Source: Mangrovibacterium sp041596335
Lineage (GTDB): Bacteria > Bacteroidota > Bacteroidia > Bacteroidales > Prolixibacteraceae
Length of the DNA: 64,000 nt
Assembly (NCBI RefSeq): GCF_041596335.1
Contig: NZ_JBFHIT010000004.1
Location: forward strand, 124,001 to 188,000
Reading direction: 5' to 3'
Shown here: piece by piece, positions 1-10,300 of the stretch
How the letters are laid out: each line of letters begins with the position of its first letter
How positions within the stretch are numbered: the first letter of the stretch is position 1
Translations under genes and position numbers: made by a program
The notes under the pieces: model-generated
What the model was told of the DNA's origin: nothing
Databases searched by the model: none
What the model saw: only the letters and a program-made list of their open reading frames with translations

Positions 1-1323
1 ATTGAAAACGACAATCTGTTTTTAAGAGCTAATTATGCGATTGACAATAAGTACATTCTTGAAGGAACTCTTGCATACATGGGAAGCAATCGTTTCATGG
101 AGGGAAACCGTCATTTCTTGTCACCTGCTATCGGTGCCGCCTGGATCTTGTCTGAGGAATCATTCATGTCTGGTGATGTGTTCGATTATTTAAAAGCAAA
201 AGCCAGCTTCGGTATTCTTGGTTACGATGTTGCTACTGCCCATTATCTGTATGAAAACCGTTGGAGCGGTAATGGTTCGCAGTCATTCGGTGAAAAAAAC
301 TCAGGTGACTCACCGGGTAAAGTTTCACTGGACTCATGGGGGAACCCCGATTTAGAGTGGGAAAAATCCCGCGAGATCAACGTTGGTATTGAAGGGTTGG
401 CTTTTAACCGTCAATTGTCTTTTGAAGTGAACTACTTTAACGAGTACCGTTACGATATGATTGACCAGGTTGATGAGCAATATGCCTCGATGTTTGGTCC
501 GTTCAAATACTACACAAATTATGAAGAAGTTGCCAACAACGGTATCGAGTTGGATATCGATTACAGAAATGCTGTCGGTGATTTTTCATACCGTGTAGGC
601 GCTAATCTTACTTATTCAAAAAACAACTATAAAGTAAAAGATGAAGTAGCGTATTCAGCTGATCGCACCACTGAAGGTCGTCCGACAAGTGTGATGATGG
701 GCTACGAGGCATTAGGCTTATTTGGTAAAGATGTTGAGATAACCGGAGCGCCAACACAAATGTTTGGCCCTTATGGCGAAGGCGATATTGCCTATAAAGA
801 TCAGAACGGTGATGGTATGATTGATGATCTGGATAAAGTAGAGCTTGGCCTGAATACTCCAACTACTTTTTTAGGATTAGACGTAGAATTGAAATATAAA
901 AATTGGGGATTGTATGCTTTAGGTACGGCCTCATTGGGTTCAATGGAAACGCTAAGCAATACTTACTACCGCAACAATGGCGAAAGTAAGTACTCCGTGT
1001 TAGCCAATGATGCTTATCATATTTCTCGTAACCCCAATGGTACTCAGCCAGGTTTAACAACTACTACTGGCGCTAACAATACCGTGAGTTCTGATTTCTG
1101 GATGCAACGTGGCGACTTTTTCCGCTTGAAAAACGTGGAACTTAGCTATACGCTTGAGTTTGCACCCGGAAGCACAGTAAAGAAAACGAAGTTTTATGTG
1201 CGGGGTAACAACCTGTTAGTGCTTTCTGACATTAAAGACTTAGACCCTGAAGCACCCAATGCCGGAGTGTCTAATTATCCTGTCATTCGCATGTTAACAG
1301 GTGGAGTGTCTATTTCTTTCTAA
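1..1323 (+). CDS. SusC/RagA-type TonB-dependent outer-membrane porin, C-terminal part (5' end outside window)
   Basis: The frame is open from the first base of the window, so this is the last 440 residues of a longer protein. SusC-family proteins are usually about 1000 residues. What remains is beta-barrel: alternating aromatic strands, a D-x-N-x-D-G-type loop (DQNGDGMIDD) near residue 265 typical of SusC barrels, and a C-terminus ending G-V-S-I-S-F with the aromatic last residue that marks outer-membrane barrels. The protein imports oligosaccharides through the outer membrane with TonB energy and forms a lidded complex with SusD, encoded 28 bases downstream. The signal peptide, carboxypeptidase-like domain and plug lie upstream and cannot be assessed. 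The SusD neighbour and the following enzyme genes mark it as the importer of this PUL. The family call is secure; the substrate is not visible. Confidence 0.95.
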   Translation: MENDNLFLRANYAIDNKYILEGTLAYMGSNRFMEGNRHFLSPAIGAAWILSEESFMSGDVFDYLKAKASFGILGYDVATAHYLYENRWSGNGSQSFGEKNSGDSPGKVSLDSWGNPDLEWEKSREINVGIEGLAFNRQLSFEVNYFNEYRYDMIDQVDEQYASMFGPFKYYTNYEEVANNGIELDIDYRNAVGDFSYRVGANLTYSKNNYKVKDEVAYSADRTTEGRPTSVMMGYEALGLFGKDVEITGAPTQMFGPYGEGDIAYKDQNGDGMIDDLDKVELGLNTPTTFLGLDVELKYKNWGLYALGTASLGSMETLSNTYYRNNGESKYSVLANDAYHISRNPNGTQPGLTTTTGANNTVSSDFWMQRGDFFRLKNVELSYTLEFAPGSTVKKTKFYVRGNNLLVLSDIKDLDPEAPNAGVSNYPVIRMLTGGVSISF

Positions 1324-1351
1324 TTGATAAATATTGAAAAAGGAAAACAAA

Positions 1352-3226
1352 ATGAAAAAGATTAGATATATACTTGGATCGCTCGCTTTAGTTTGCTCGT
1401 TGGCTGCTTGCGACGACTATCTGGATCCTAAAGTGGATTCGCCTTATGGTGATGAATTCGCTTATACACTTCCTGGACCGGTTGAAGGATTTTTAACGAA
1501 TGCCTATGGAGCTATTCCCGGTCAGATAGATCATTACGATGGCGACTTCCTTGATGCAGCTACGGGCGATGCGGTTACCAACCAATATAGCTCAAATATT
1601 TACGACCTTGGAGGTGGTAAAATGTCAAGTACCAGTAACCCGATTGGGATTTGGGATGCTGCTTATTCCAGTTTCCAATGGATCCATTTATTTCAGGAAA
1701 AATCAGCAGACACGGCTACCGTGAAATGGTGGATTTCTGATGATGCTAAGGATGCGATAGAACGCACCAGATTGATGGGCGAGTCTTATTTCCTGCGTGC
1801 ATATTGGGGAATGGAGTTGCTCAGAGTTTATGGAGGTGTTACAGAATCAGGTGAGGTGCTTGGATATCCAATCGTCACTGAATTTGTGGACGAAGATCAG
1901 AAGGACGAAGTTTTGAATATGCCTCGTAATACTTACGAAGAGTGTGTGCTGCAAATTTTAGAAGACTGCGACAGCGCTATCTCTATTCTCCCGATGGCTT
2001 ATACCGGAGATGATGTAATTTTAGGTAAAGCTCATATCGGTCGTGCCACAGCTGCAGCTGCTTATGTATTGAAGAGCCGCGTAGCTACCTTTGCTGCAAG
2101 TCCTGCTTACAATGGAGGTGTCGACGTTCAGGAAAAATGGGAGCGTGCTGCCATACTAAGCCAGGATGCGATTGATAAGGCTGGTATTAGCTACAGTGCA
2201 CTTACTTACAATTTAGTTACAACACCTGACCTGTCAACGACTCCCAGTGACTACCTGTTTCGCAGATATCACAATAATAACTCGTTGGAAAGCAGAAATT
2301 TACCGCCTGCGTTTTGGGGTGATGGTCGTACCAACCCTTCGCAAAATCTGGTTGACGCATTTCCAATGTCCAATGGGTATCCGATTGCCGACCCGGCTTC
2401 TGGCTATGATCCTCAGAATCCGTTTGCAGGTCGTGACCCACGTCTCCGCAATACTGTAATTTACAATGGTGTATCTGTTGAGGATGGCGGTAGAGGTATG
2501 GAAGCTGCTGAAACAATTGCAGAATACTTTGTATTGGACGCTGATACAACAGAAGTGGATGATGGTTTCGGTAATATGGTCGAAGTTATTACGATCGTTT
2601 CCGACACCGTGATTTATCGTAAAGGATTAGATTCTGAAGGGGCTGATTACCGCGGAACGCGCACTGGATACTACCTGCGCAAGTGGATTTCTGATAAGGC
2701 TGCTATGCTTTCTGACATCAATCAGAAATTAAATGCAGAGCATATCTACCCAATTATTCGTGGTGCGGAAGCGTTCTACAATCTTGCTGAAGCTTCAAAC
2801 GAAGCAGCGGGACCAACCGGTATTGTTCCTGGATGTAGTCAGTCTGCCTACGACATTATTAAAAATACCAGAACTAAGTCAATTGGTTTAGGAGCTTCAG
2901 ATCCATACCTTGATTCACAAGTGGCAGATAAAAGCGATTTTAGAGCATTAATTCAAAACGAACGCCGTTTGGAGTTTGCTTTCGAGAATCACCGTTATTT
3001 CGACCTGCGTCGTTGGTTGCTTCCGTTAGCCGAGACCGTACGCGGAATGAGTGTAACTCAGGATGAAACAGGAGTATACACCTTCGAAGGCACAGATCCG
3101 GCAAACCCGGCCGGTTTTATTGAAGTAGAAAAACGCAGCTTTGATTCTGATCGCTATTACTACCACCCGCTACCATATGACGAGATGGCTAAAAATCCCT
3201 ATTTGGAAAATAACAAAGGGTGGTAA
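1352..3226 (+). CDS. SusD/RagB-family glycan-binding surface lipoprotein
   Basis: This 624-residue lipoprotein has a signal peptide with a L-A-A-C lipobox (lipidated Cys20), followed by acidic residues as is common for surface-exposed lipoproteins in this phylum. Family marks are the segment near residue 140 with E-S-Y-F-L-R-A-Y and R-V-Y-G-G-V, and the C-terminal N-E-R-R-L-E-F-A-F-E-N-H-R-Y-F-D-L-R-R-W motif found in nearly all RagB/SusD proteins. It caps the SusC barrel and captures glycan at the cell surface. I chose the ATG at 1352, preceded by an A/G-rich leader, over an in-frame TTG at 1334, because the signal peptide starts cleanly there. Co-transcribed with susC upstream and the DUF1735-type gene downstream. 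Confidence 0.96.
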   Translation: MKKIRYILGSLALVCSLAACDDYLDPKVDSPYGDEFAYTLPGPVEGFLTNAYGAIPGQIDHYDGDFLDAATGDAVTNQYSSNIYDLGGGKMSSTSNPIGIWDAAYSSFQWIHLFQEKSADTATVKWWISDDAKDAIERTRLMGESYFLRAYWGMELLRVYGGVTESGEVLGYPIVTEFVDEDQKDEVLNMPRNTYEECVLQILEDCDSAISILPMAYTGDDVILGKAHIGRATAAAAYVLKSRVATFAASPAYNGGVDVQEKWERAAILSQDAIDKAGISYSALTYNLVTTPDLSTTPSDYLFRRYHNNNSLESRNLPPAFWGDGRTNPSQNLVDAFPMSNGYPIADPASGYDPQNPFAGRDPRLRNTVIYNGVSVEDGGRGMEAAETIAEYFVLDADTTEVDDGFGNMVEVITIVSDTVIYRKGLDSEGADYRGTRTGYYLRKWISDKAAMLSDINQKLNAEHIYPIIRGAEAFYNLAEASNEAAGPTGIVPGCSQSAYDIIKNTRTKSIGLGASDPYLDSQVADKSDFRALIQNERRLEFAFENHRYFDLRRWLLPLAETVRGMSVTQDETGVYTFEGTDPANPAGFIEVEKRSFDSDRYYYHPLPYDEMAKNPYLENNKGW

Positions 3227-3268
3227 GATCGCTTTAGATAGATTTAAATCAATTAAATACAGAGAGTT

Positions 3269-4177
3269 ATGAATACATATAAATTGATATTTGCATCCCT
3301 TCTTCTATTCGCCACAATGGTTTCTTGTGAAAAATACGAGGATTATGTGAATGATTTCGACTATACGTCAGCCTATTTTAGTACGCAAAAACCATTGCGT
3401 ACAATTGTTGCCCGCGATGAGATGCAGTTTGAAGTGGGAGTCGCCTTAGGGGGAATGCGTACCGACGATGGTAGTTATAGTGTGGATTTTGAAGTTGACC
3501 CAACTCTTTTGGATGTTATTCCTGAAGCTTCAGGGTTTATAGCTTTGCCAGAAGAGTATTACACACTGGGTAATGTGTCTAATTTCGATATTATAAAAGA
3601 CCATATGCGAACGGTATATGTTACGTTGAATAGAGATGCGTTTACCTCCGATCCATTATCACTTGCAAATACTTATGCTATTCCGTTGCGAATTACCAAT
3701 GCCACAGTAGATAGCATTCCCGGAAGTGGTTTGGAAACAGCAACGATATTGTCGAAAGATATTACGATTCTGGTTGTAAAGTATATCAGCCAATATTCAG
3801 GATATTATTACTCTAAAGGAGTACAGTATACTTTGGATATAAATGGCAATCCAACAGATACGACGCTATTTTACAATGAAAATTTGAGTCAAAATGCGGT
3901 AAAGCAGTTAACAACTGAAGCCGTAAATGTAGTTTCTGCCGATAAATTCGGAAACGATATTTCAGGTAATATGGAATTAACAATCAATAGCGATAATTCG
4001 GTAGAACTAGCTTCGTCTGATGTGGTGATTAATAGCTACGATTGTACTTACCTTGAAGATGAAACGACATTCTATCTGGATGTAAATCTTACTAAATCAG
4101 GAACAACCTATCAGGTAAAGGATACATTAATTCTTCGCCAGGCTCCTGAATTGGATCTTCGATTCGAAGAGTGGTAA
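3269..4177 (+). CDS. DUF1735/DUF4361-type surface lipoprotein, probable glycan-binding accessory of the SusCD pair
   Basis: 302 residues with a lipoprotein signal peptide (M-V-S-C, lipidated Cys20). The N-terminal half resembles the DUF1735 (BT_3987-like) domain: a strand-rich segment with E-F-E-V-D-P-T-L-L and a later P-E-E-Y-Y-T-L. The C-terminal half resembles DUF4361, with repeated short strands and a final L-R-F-E-E-W. Such proteins commonly sit directly after susD and are thought to bind the target glycan outside the cell (SusE/SGBP role). No catalytic motif is visible. It lies 42 bases after susD and is followed by a strong hairpin, so it probably ends the susCD transcription unit. The function is by family and position only. 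Confidence 0.8.
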   Translation: MNTYKLIFASLLLFATMVSCEKYEDYVNDFDYTSAYFSTQKPLRTIVARDEMQFEVGVALGGMRTDDGSYSVDFEVDPTLLDVIPEASGFIALPEEYYTLGNVSNFDIIKDHMRTVYVTLNRDAFTSDPLSLANTYAIPLRITNATVDSIPGSGLETATILSKDITILVVKYISQYSGYYYSKGVQYTLDINGNPTDTTLFYNENLSQNAVKQLTTEAVNVVSADKFGNDISGNMELTINSDNSVELASSDVVINSYDCTYLEDETTFYLDVNLTKSGTTYQVKDTLILRQAPELDLRFEEW

Positions 4178-4204
4178 TGGGAACTAAATATTAAGATTTA
4201 TAGG

Positions 4205-4235
4205 TGCAGGAGAAATTCATTTTCTCCTGCATTTT
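4205..4235 (+). terminator. Rho-independent terminator after the SusCD/DUF1735 unit
   Basis: Two perfectly complementary 11-base arms (4205-4215 and 4221-4231, TGCAGGAGAAA and its complement) flank a 5-base loop and are followed by TTTT. It sits between the surface-lipoprotein gene and the first sulfatase. It could end or attenuate the binding-protein transcript, so the enzyme genes would be expressed at a lower level. Confidence 0.8.
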
Positions 4236-4258
4236 AATCGCCGCCTAAACAATGATTC

Positions 4259-5734
4259 ATGGATAAGAATATGTTAGTTAAGCCTTTGAGCCTTTGTGTT
4301 GTAATCGCTGCTTCAGCTTGTCAACCAACGCCAAAGGGAAATCAAGAAAATGATTTATCATCTTCCAAACCCAATATCATCTACATTTTGGCCGATGATA
4401 TGGGATATGGTGATTTGAGCTGCTACGGACAGCAAGAATACCAAACGCCTAATATCGATAAAATGGCAGCGAATGGTATTCGGTTTACCCAGCACTATGC
4501 CGGGTCAACTGTTTGTGCACCATCTCGCTCGTCGTTGTTAACCGGCGAACATACAGGTCATACGCCTGTTCGGGGCAATTTGGAGGTAAAACCCGAAGGG
4601 CAGCATCCGATGCCTGCCAACACCCTCACCATAGCCAAGTTGATGAAACAGGCCGGTTACACAACCGGTGCTTTTGGAAAATGGGGCTTGGGTTTCCCGG
4701 GGTCTGAAGGAGATCCAAACAACCAGGGATTTGATGAGTTCTATGGTTACAATTGCCAACGAATGGCTCATCGCTATTATCCGCCTTACCTCTGGCATAA
4801 TCAGGAGAAAGTACAAATGGCCGGTAACGATTGGAAGAGCACGGTTACCTATGCGCAGGATGAAATTCAGAAGGCAACATTAGAGTTTATTGAGAAAAAT
4901 AAAAGTAACACATTCTTTGCTTATGTGCCAATTGTGTTGCCTCATGCTGAGTTAATTTCGCCCAACGATTCAATTTATCAAAAGTTCGACGATAAGTTTG
5001 AGGAAACACCGTACGAAGGGCCGGCCGACGGCGACTACGGCCCTAATCTAAACATCTGGAAATATTGTTCGCAACCGAAGCCCAGAGCTACTTTTGCTTC
5101 CATGAACTCCAGAGTAGATGCTTACGTCGGTCAGATCATAGAAAAACTGGAAGAATTGGGAATTGCTGAAAATACGATTGTCATGTTTTCGAGCGACAAT
5201 GGCCCACACGAGGAAGGTGGAGCCGATCCTGAGTTTTTTAATAGCAATGGCAATTTAAAAGGATTCAAAAGAGACTTGTACGAAGGCGGAATTCGTGTGC
5301 CTTTTATCGCCTACTGGCCCGGAAAAATTAAGCCGGGAGTAAGTGATCATGTTTCAGCATTTTGGGACGTAATGCCTACTTGTGCCGAACTCGCGGGAAT
5401 TGAGCTGGACAGTGCAACTGATGGTCTGTCGTTTTTGCCGGAGCTTCTGGGACAAAACGAAAAGCAGCAAAAACATGAATTCCTGTATTGGGAATTTCAT
5501 GAGCTGGGTGGCCGTTTGGCAGTTAGAATGGGCGATTGGAAAGGCGTTATTTATGACGTGAAAAAGCAGGATAAACCATTCGAATTATACAATCTTCTAG
5601 TTGATGAGGGCGAGGAAAATAATGTCGCTGCAGAGCATCCGGAAGTTGTTGCGAAGATGAAAGAGTATATGAAGACTGCCAGAACAGAATCTGAAACCTT
5701 TGCTTTTGAAGCGCAAACCTTGTCGGGAATGTAG
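4259..5734 (+). CDS. Sulfatase (S1-type, formylglycine-dependent), lipoprotein
   Basis: 491 residues with an S-A-C lipobox (Cys21), so probably membrane anchored. The alkaline-phosphatase-fold marks are in order: N-I-I-Y-I-L-A-D-D-M-G-Y-G-D (metal-binding Asp pair, about residue 38), T-V-C-A-P-S-R with Cys86 as the residue oxidised to formylglycine, G-K-W-G-L-G near 140, and S-S-D-N-G-P-H near 315. It hydrolyses a sulfate ester on a carbohydrate; regiochemistry cannot be read here. The usual H of the G-K-W-H motif is Gly, as in the sulfatases at 10385 and 26940, to which it is clearly related (shared G-F-P-G-S-E-G and G-G-A-D-P-E-F-F-N-S segments). First gene of the enzyme train, after a terminator. 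No maturase gene (FGE or anSME) is in the window. Confidence 0.94.
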   Translation: MDKNMLVKPLSLCVVIAASACQPTPKGNQENDLSSSKPNIIYILADDMGYGDLSCYGQQEYQTPNIDKMAANGIRFTQHYAGSTVCAPSRSSLLTGEHTGHTPVRGNLEVKPEGQHPMPANTLTIAKLMKQAGYTTGAFGKWGLGFPGSEGDPNNQGFDEFYGYNCQRMAHRYYPPYLWHNQEKVQMAGNDWKSTVTYAQDEIQKATLEFIEKNKSNTFFAYVPIVLPHAELISPNDSIYQKFDDKFEETPYEGPADGDYGPNLNIWKYCSQPKPRATFASMNSRVDAYVGQIIEKLEELGIAENTIVMFSSDNGPHEEGGADPEFFNSNGNLKGFKRDLYEGGIRVPFIAYWPGKIKPGVSDHVSAFWDVMPTCAELAGIELDSATDGLSFLPELLGQNEKQQKHEFLYWEFHELGGRLAVRMGDWKGVIYDVKKQDKPFELYNLLVDEGEENNVAAEHPEVVAKMKEYMKTARTESETFAFEAQTLSGM

Positions 5735-5802
5735 CATTGTGCCGGCAATAGCGAGCAAAAGCTGCGAAATATATCTGGCTATATACGTTTAATTTGTGAA
5801 TC

Positions 5803-7275
5803 ATGGTAGTGTGTAGATCCCTGTTAAAACTGTTTGCGTTCGGTCTCCTGGTGCCCGTTTCTGGTTGCGGCCAGTTAGCTGAGTCGACCCGGAAAAAGAA
5901 TACAGAGAAGCCGAATGTGGTTTTTATTATGGTTGACGACCTGGGATGGAGCGACCTGGGGTATATGGGAAGCAACTACTATGAAACACCCAATATTGCT
6001 CGGTTGGCAGGCAACGGCATGGTGTTTACGAACGCCTATGCCGGTGCTGCTAATTGCGCTCCAAGCCGTGCTGCTTTAATGTCCGGGATGAGTGCTCCCC
6101 GAACCGGCGTTTATACCGTTTCTCCATCCGACAGGGGAAACGCGAAGAGCAGAAAACTAATTCCAATTGAAAACACCGATTTTATAAACGATAGTGTTTA
6201 TACCCTGGCCGAAATGTTTAAAGATGCCGGCTATGTAACCGGACACTTTGGTAAATGGCATATTGGCGAAGATCCTGGTACGCAGGGATTTGATGTGAAT
6301 ATAGGTGGAGGTCGCTGGGGGCATCCAAAAAGCTATTTCGCGCCCTATGTCTATCCTGAAATTGAGGCCCCCGAAGGTGAATACCTGACCGACCGTATTA
6401 CCGGTGAGGCCATTACGTTTATCGAGAACAATAAAAATAACCCGTTTTTTTTGTACCTGCCCTTTTATACCGTGCATACGCCAATTCAGGGCAAGCAGGC
6501 TATCGTAGAAAAGTACCGGCAAAAAGCGGGCAACAACAATCATAACCGACCGGATTATGCAGCCATGATTGAAACCATGGATTTTAATGTCGGCAGAGTG
6601 CTGGATAAGCTGGATGAATTAGAGCTTTCAAATACCCTTTTGGTATTTACCTCCGATAATGGGGGAATTTTTGCAGTTAGCAAACAAACGCCTCTGCGCG
6701 CTGGCAAAGGGTCGTATTACGAAGGAGGCATCCGGGTGCCTCTCATTGTCCGCTGGCCGGGAATGATCTCTCACCGGATAACCGATGTTCCGGTTGTTCA
6801 TTTGGACTTCTTTCCAACGTTTAAGGACATCATTGGCGCCGACATTCCGGGCAACCAGCCCATGGATGGAACAAGCCTTAAAAACTTGCTGATTGATGGC
6901 GAAGAGTTGGATGAACGCCCGATCTTTTTTCACTTCCCGGTTTATCTGCAGGCATATTCAAAAACATCGGGCTGTAACCGGGACCCCTTATTCCGAACAC
7001 GGCCGGGCACATCGGTGCGATATGGCGATTGGAAATTGCTTCATTTTTATGAAGATGACGATTATGAGCTGTATAACCTGAAAACAGATTCGGGAGAAAA
7101 GGAAAACCTTGTAAATGAGCATCCTGGAAAAGCGGATGAACTAAAAATATTGATGGATAATTGGTGCGAAGAGACAAATGCGCCAATACCAAATCAGCTA
7201 AATCCCGATTTCGATTCGCACTGGAATCAGGAACAAATTTCAAAATACAGAACTGAATTAAACGATCTTCCATAA
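5803..7275 (+). CDS. Sulfatase (S1-type), lipoprotein, G-K-W-H form
   Basis: 490 residues with a lipobox V-S-G-C (Cys22). Core motifs: V-D-D-L-G-W-S-D (metal Asp pair), N-C-A-P-S-R with Cys85 as the formylglycine precursor, H-F-G-K-W-H-I-G near 150, and T-S-D-N-G-G near 285. Unlike the first sulfatase it keeps His after G-K-W, and it lacks the G-A-D-P-x-F-F-N insertion, so it belongs to a different subfamily and probably removes sulfate from a different position or sugar. The C-terminal P-L-F-R-T-R-P-G-T-S-V-R-Y-G-D-W-K-L region is the usual sulfatase C-terminal subdomain. It lies 68 bases after the previous sulfatase and 44 before the GH2 gene, on the same strand. Exported; sulfatases of this kind generally act in the periplasm. 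Confidence 0.93.
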   Translation: MVVCRSLLKLFAFGLLVPVSGCGQLAESTRKKNTEKPNVVFIMVDDLGWSDLGYMGSNYYETPNIARLAGNGMVFTNAYAGAANCAPSRAALMSGMSAPRTGVYTVSPSDRGNAKSRKLIPIENTDFINDSVYTLAEMFKDAGYVTGHFGKWHIGEDPGTQGFDVNIGGGRWGHPKSYFAPYVYPEIEAPEGEYLTDRITGEAITFIENNKNNPFFLYLPFYTVHTPIQGKQAIVEKYRQKAGNNNHNRPDYAAMIETMDFNVGRVLDKLDELELSNTLLVFTSDNGGIFAVSKQTPLRAGKGSYYEGGIRVPLIVRWPGMISHRITDVPVVHLDFFPTFKDIIGADIPGNQPMDGTSLKNLLIDGEELDERPIFFHFPVYLQAYSKTSGCNRDPLFRTRPGTSVRYGDWKLLHFYEDDDYELYNLKTDSGEKENLVNEHPGKADELKILMDNWCEETNAPIPNQLNPDFDSHWNQEQISKYRTELNDLP

Positions 7276-7319
7276 TTGCGGTTGGCGAAGCAGGTGACGG
7301 AAGAATAAACCCGATGTAA

Positions 7320-10300
7320 ATGAAAAGATTGACGATCATATTGGTATTCGCGGCAAATTTGTTGGTAGGCCATGCCCTCTATGCACAACGAATGAGCATT
7401 GATTTCAATGCTGGGTGGAGGTTTAGTTTGCAAGATTTGCCAACTGCTTCAAAAGTGGATTTTGATGACACCGGTTGGAAGAACCTCTCTATTCCGCATG
7501 ATTGGGCACACGAGGGAGGTGTTTCGAAAGATGGTGCGCAAAGTGAGCAGGGCGGATATTTTGATGGTGGAATTGGATGGTACCGAAAAAGCTTCGATGT
7601 TCCCGCCGAATGGCTCAGCAAACTTGTGACGATTGAATTCGATGGCGTGTACATGAACAGCGAAGTGTGGATTAACGGTCACTATCTGGGCAAACGACCT
7701 TATGGTTACATTTCATTTCGTTACGATTTATCGGACTACCTCATTTCGGGCAACAACTGCATCGCGGTGCGAGTCGACAATTCCAAAGAACCCTCCGCCC
7801 GATGGTATCATCCGTGCGGTATTTATGCGCCTGTTCGCTTAGTGGCTACCGGCAATCATCGGATTGCACCCAATGGTATCGCGATCACTTCACCAATTGC
7901 CACATCCCAAAAAGCGAATCTGAAAATAGCGACCGAGCTATTGAGTAGCTCATCAAAAAAGAAAAAATTAAGTTTAGAGACCACGATCACCAACCCGTCG
8001 GGTAAAACGCTCGACGTTTCACGCGCCACTTTAAACTGGGAAAATGATACCGTATGTCAGTCTGTTCAGGAGCTCTCGCTGGAGAACCCAAACTTGTGGA
8101 GTCCTGAAACACCTTATTTGTACATAATTACGAGTCGCTTGTGGGAAGGACGCAACCTGCTTGATGTGGTTGAAACGAAATACGGAATCAGACAGATTGA
8201 ATGGAAAACCGACTCCGGCTTTTGGCTAAACGGGGAACAAACTAAGTTGCTGGGCGTTTGCGAACACTACGAAGGTGGCCCGGTTGGCGGGGCGTGGACA
8301 AAACCTCTTTTAAGGTGGAAGTTGGCCTTGCTGAAAGAAATGGGTGTAAATGCCATTCGAACGGCTCATAATCCGGCACCTCCCATGTTTTACGAGCTAT
8401 GCGACGAAATGGGATTTCTTGTAATGGATGAAATTTTTGACGGATGGAAACGGAAAGCAAAAATGGACTACGGTGCTCAGGCCTTTGATGAATGGTGGGA
8501 AGCGGATTTGACGGAATGGATAAAGCGAAACCGGAATTATTCTTCAATAATCATTTACAGCGTAGGTAACGAAACCGATGGCGAGATTGCCGAAAGTCTG
8601 GTTGCGAAATGTCACCAATTGGATCCTACCCGTTTGGTTACTTCCGGTCATAGTGCCTCCGAGTTTATGGATGTTTTTGGTGTAAACGGGGGAAGCGAAA
8701 AGCAAGGGTTTTATAGTAAAGAAAGACCGGATAAACCCTTTGTTGCAACAGAGGCACCGCATACCTGGCAAACTCGTGGTTATTACCGTACAAAAACCTG
8801 GTTTCGCGATGGCTACCCCAATAAAGGACAACAACCGTTTGAGCTGCCTGACCTTACCGAAACGGAAGTCTTTCAATACGAATGGGCTGCGCAGGATAAG
8901 TGGGTGAACGGAAAACAACATTTCAATTCGTCGTATGATAATGCTACGGTTCGTATTTCGGCTCGTAAAAATTGGGAGTTGATGCGCGACCTACCTTGGT
9001 ACAGCGGGCATTTCCGATGGACAGGGTTCGACTATTTCGGCGAAGCCGGATATGTGCATGGTGGATGGCCGTTCCGCTTATTCATGGGTGGAGCGCTTGA
9101 TGTTGCCGGCTTTGAAAAAGATCTGTTTTATTTCTACCAAAGCCAATGGACCGAAAAACCGATGGTTCATATTCTGCCGCACTGGACTCACCCAACGCTT
9201 AAAGAAGGAACCGAAATTCCGGTTTGGGTGTATTCGAATTGCGACGAAGTGGAGTTGTTTCTGAACGGAGAATCAATGGGGAAAGACAAACCGGGCACGA
9301 AATGGGACGAAATGCAATGCGAATGGATGGTTCCCTGGGAAGCCGGAACAATTGAGGCCATAGGCTTCAAAAATGGGAATGAAGTTGTACGTATGGTGCA
9401 CCGCACTGCTGGCAGCCCTGCCGGAATTCAGCTGACGAACGATTCTGTTCATTTCAATATTTTAAAGGATAACACAGCCATTGTTACCACTGCGGTGACC
9501 GATGCTGCCGGCGTAGTTTATCCCTATGGCGAAAACACGATTTATTACCATATTGACGGAAATGCTAAACTAATTTCGCTGGAAAATGGCGACCCAGTTG
9601 ACACCACACCGAATGTCGGCGTGAATTACCGCAAAGCTTTTATGGGCTTAACAAGAACCTTCCTGAAATTGGGAGAAAAAGCTCAAAACGTTGGCATTAC
9701 AGCCGGTGCTATTCTCGGAGAAAAACAGTTCATCACTTCAAATAAGGTATTCATTGATGTTAAAAAACTAACGCTGGTTGGTGATCCCAATACCGAACTT
9801 GTACAAATATTCTACACGGTGGATGGCACAGACGCGACAACAAAAAGCAAGTTATACAGTGGGCCTTTTACGGTAGAATTGGGAACAACGGTGAAGGCAA
9901 TTGTTGTGCAAAATGGTGAAATAATCCTGACGATGACCGAGCGGTTTGATAAGGATTTGGGACTTTGCTGGGAGGAAGAAAAAAGCGCCCGAACTGCAAA
10001 CGATCGTGCGGCGGGAATGCGGGCTGTTGATGCCGACTTTACAGGAGCTTCTGTAGAAGGTACAAATGATGAAAAATACCTCGACTTTAAAAGTGGCGAA
10101 GGCAAAATTATCTGGTATCAGGAAAATGACGGCAGTGCCGGACTTTTCACCCTAAAACTAAGCTATGCGAATATGGATCCGCAATCAATGCGCCCAATGG
10201 ATCTGATTATCAATACTAAAAAAGTTGCGACACTCAGCTTTAAGCCGACTGGTTCCTGGAGCTCTGATTGGCAACAAGTAACGACCGTTCAAAGCCTGAA

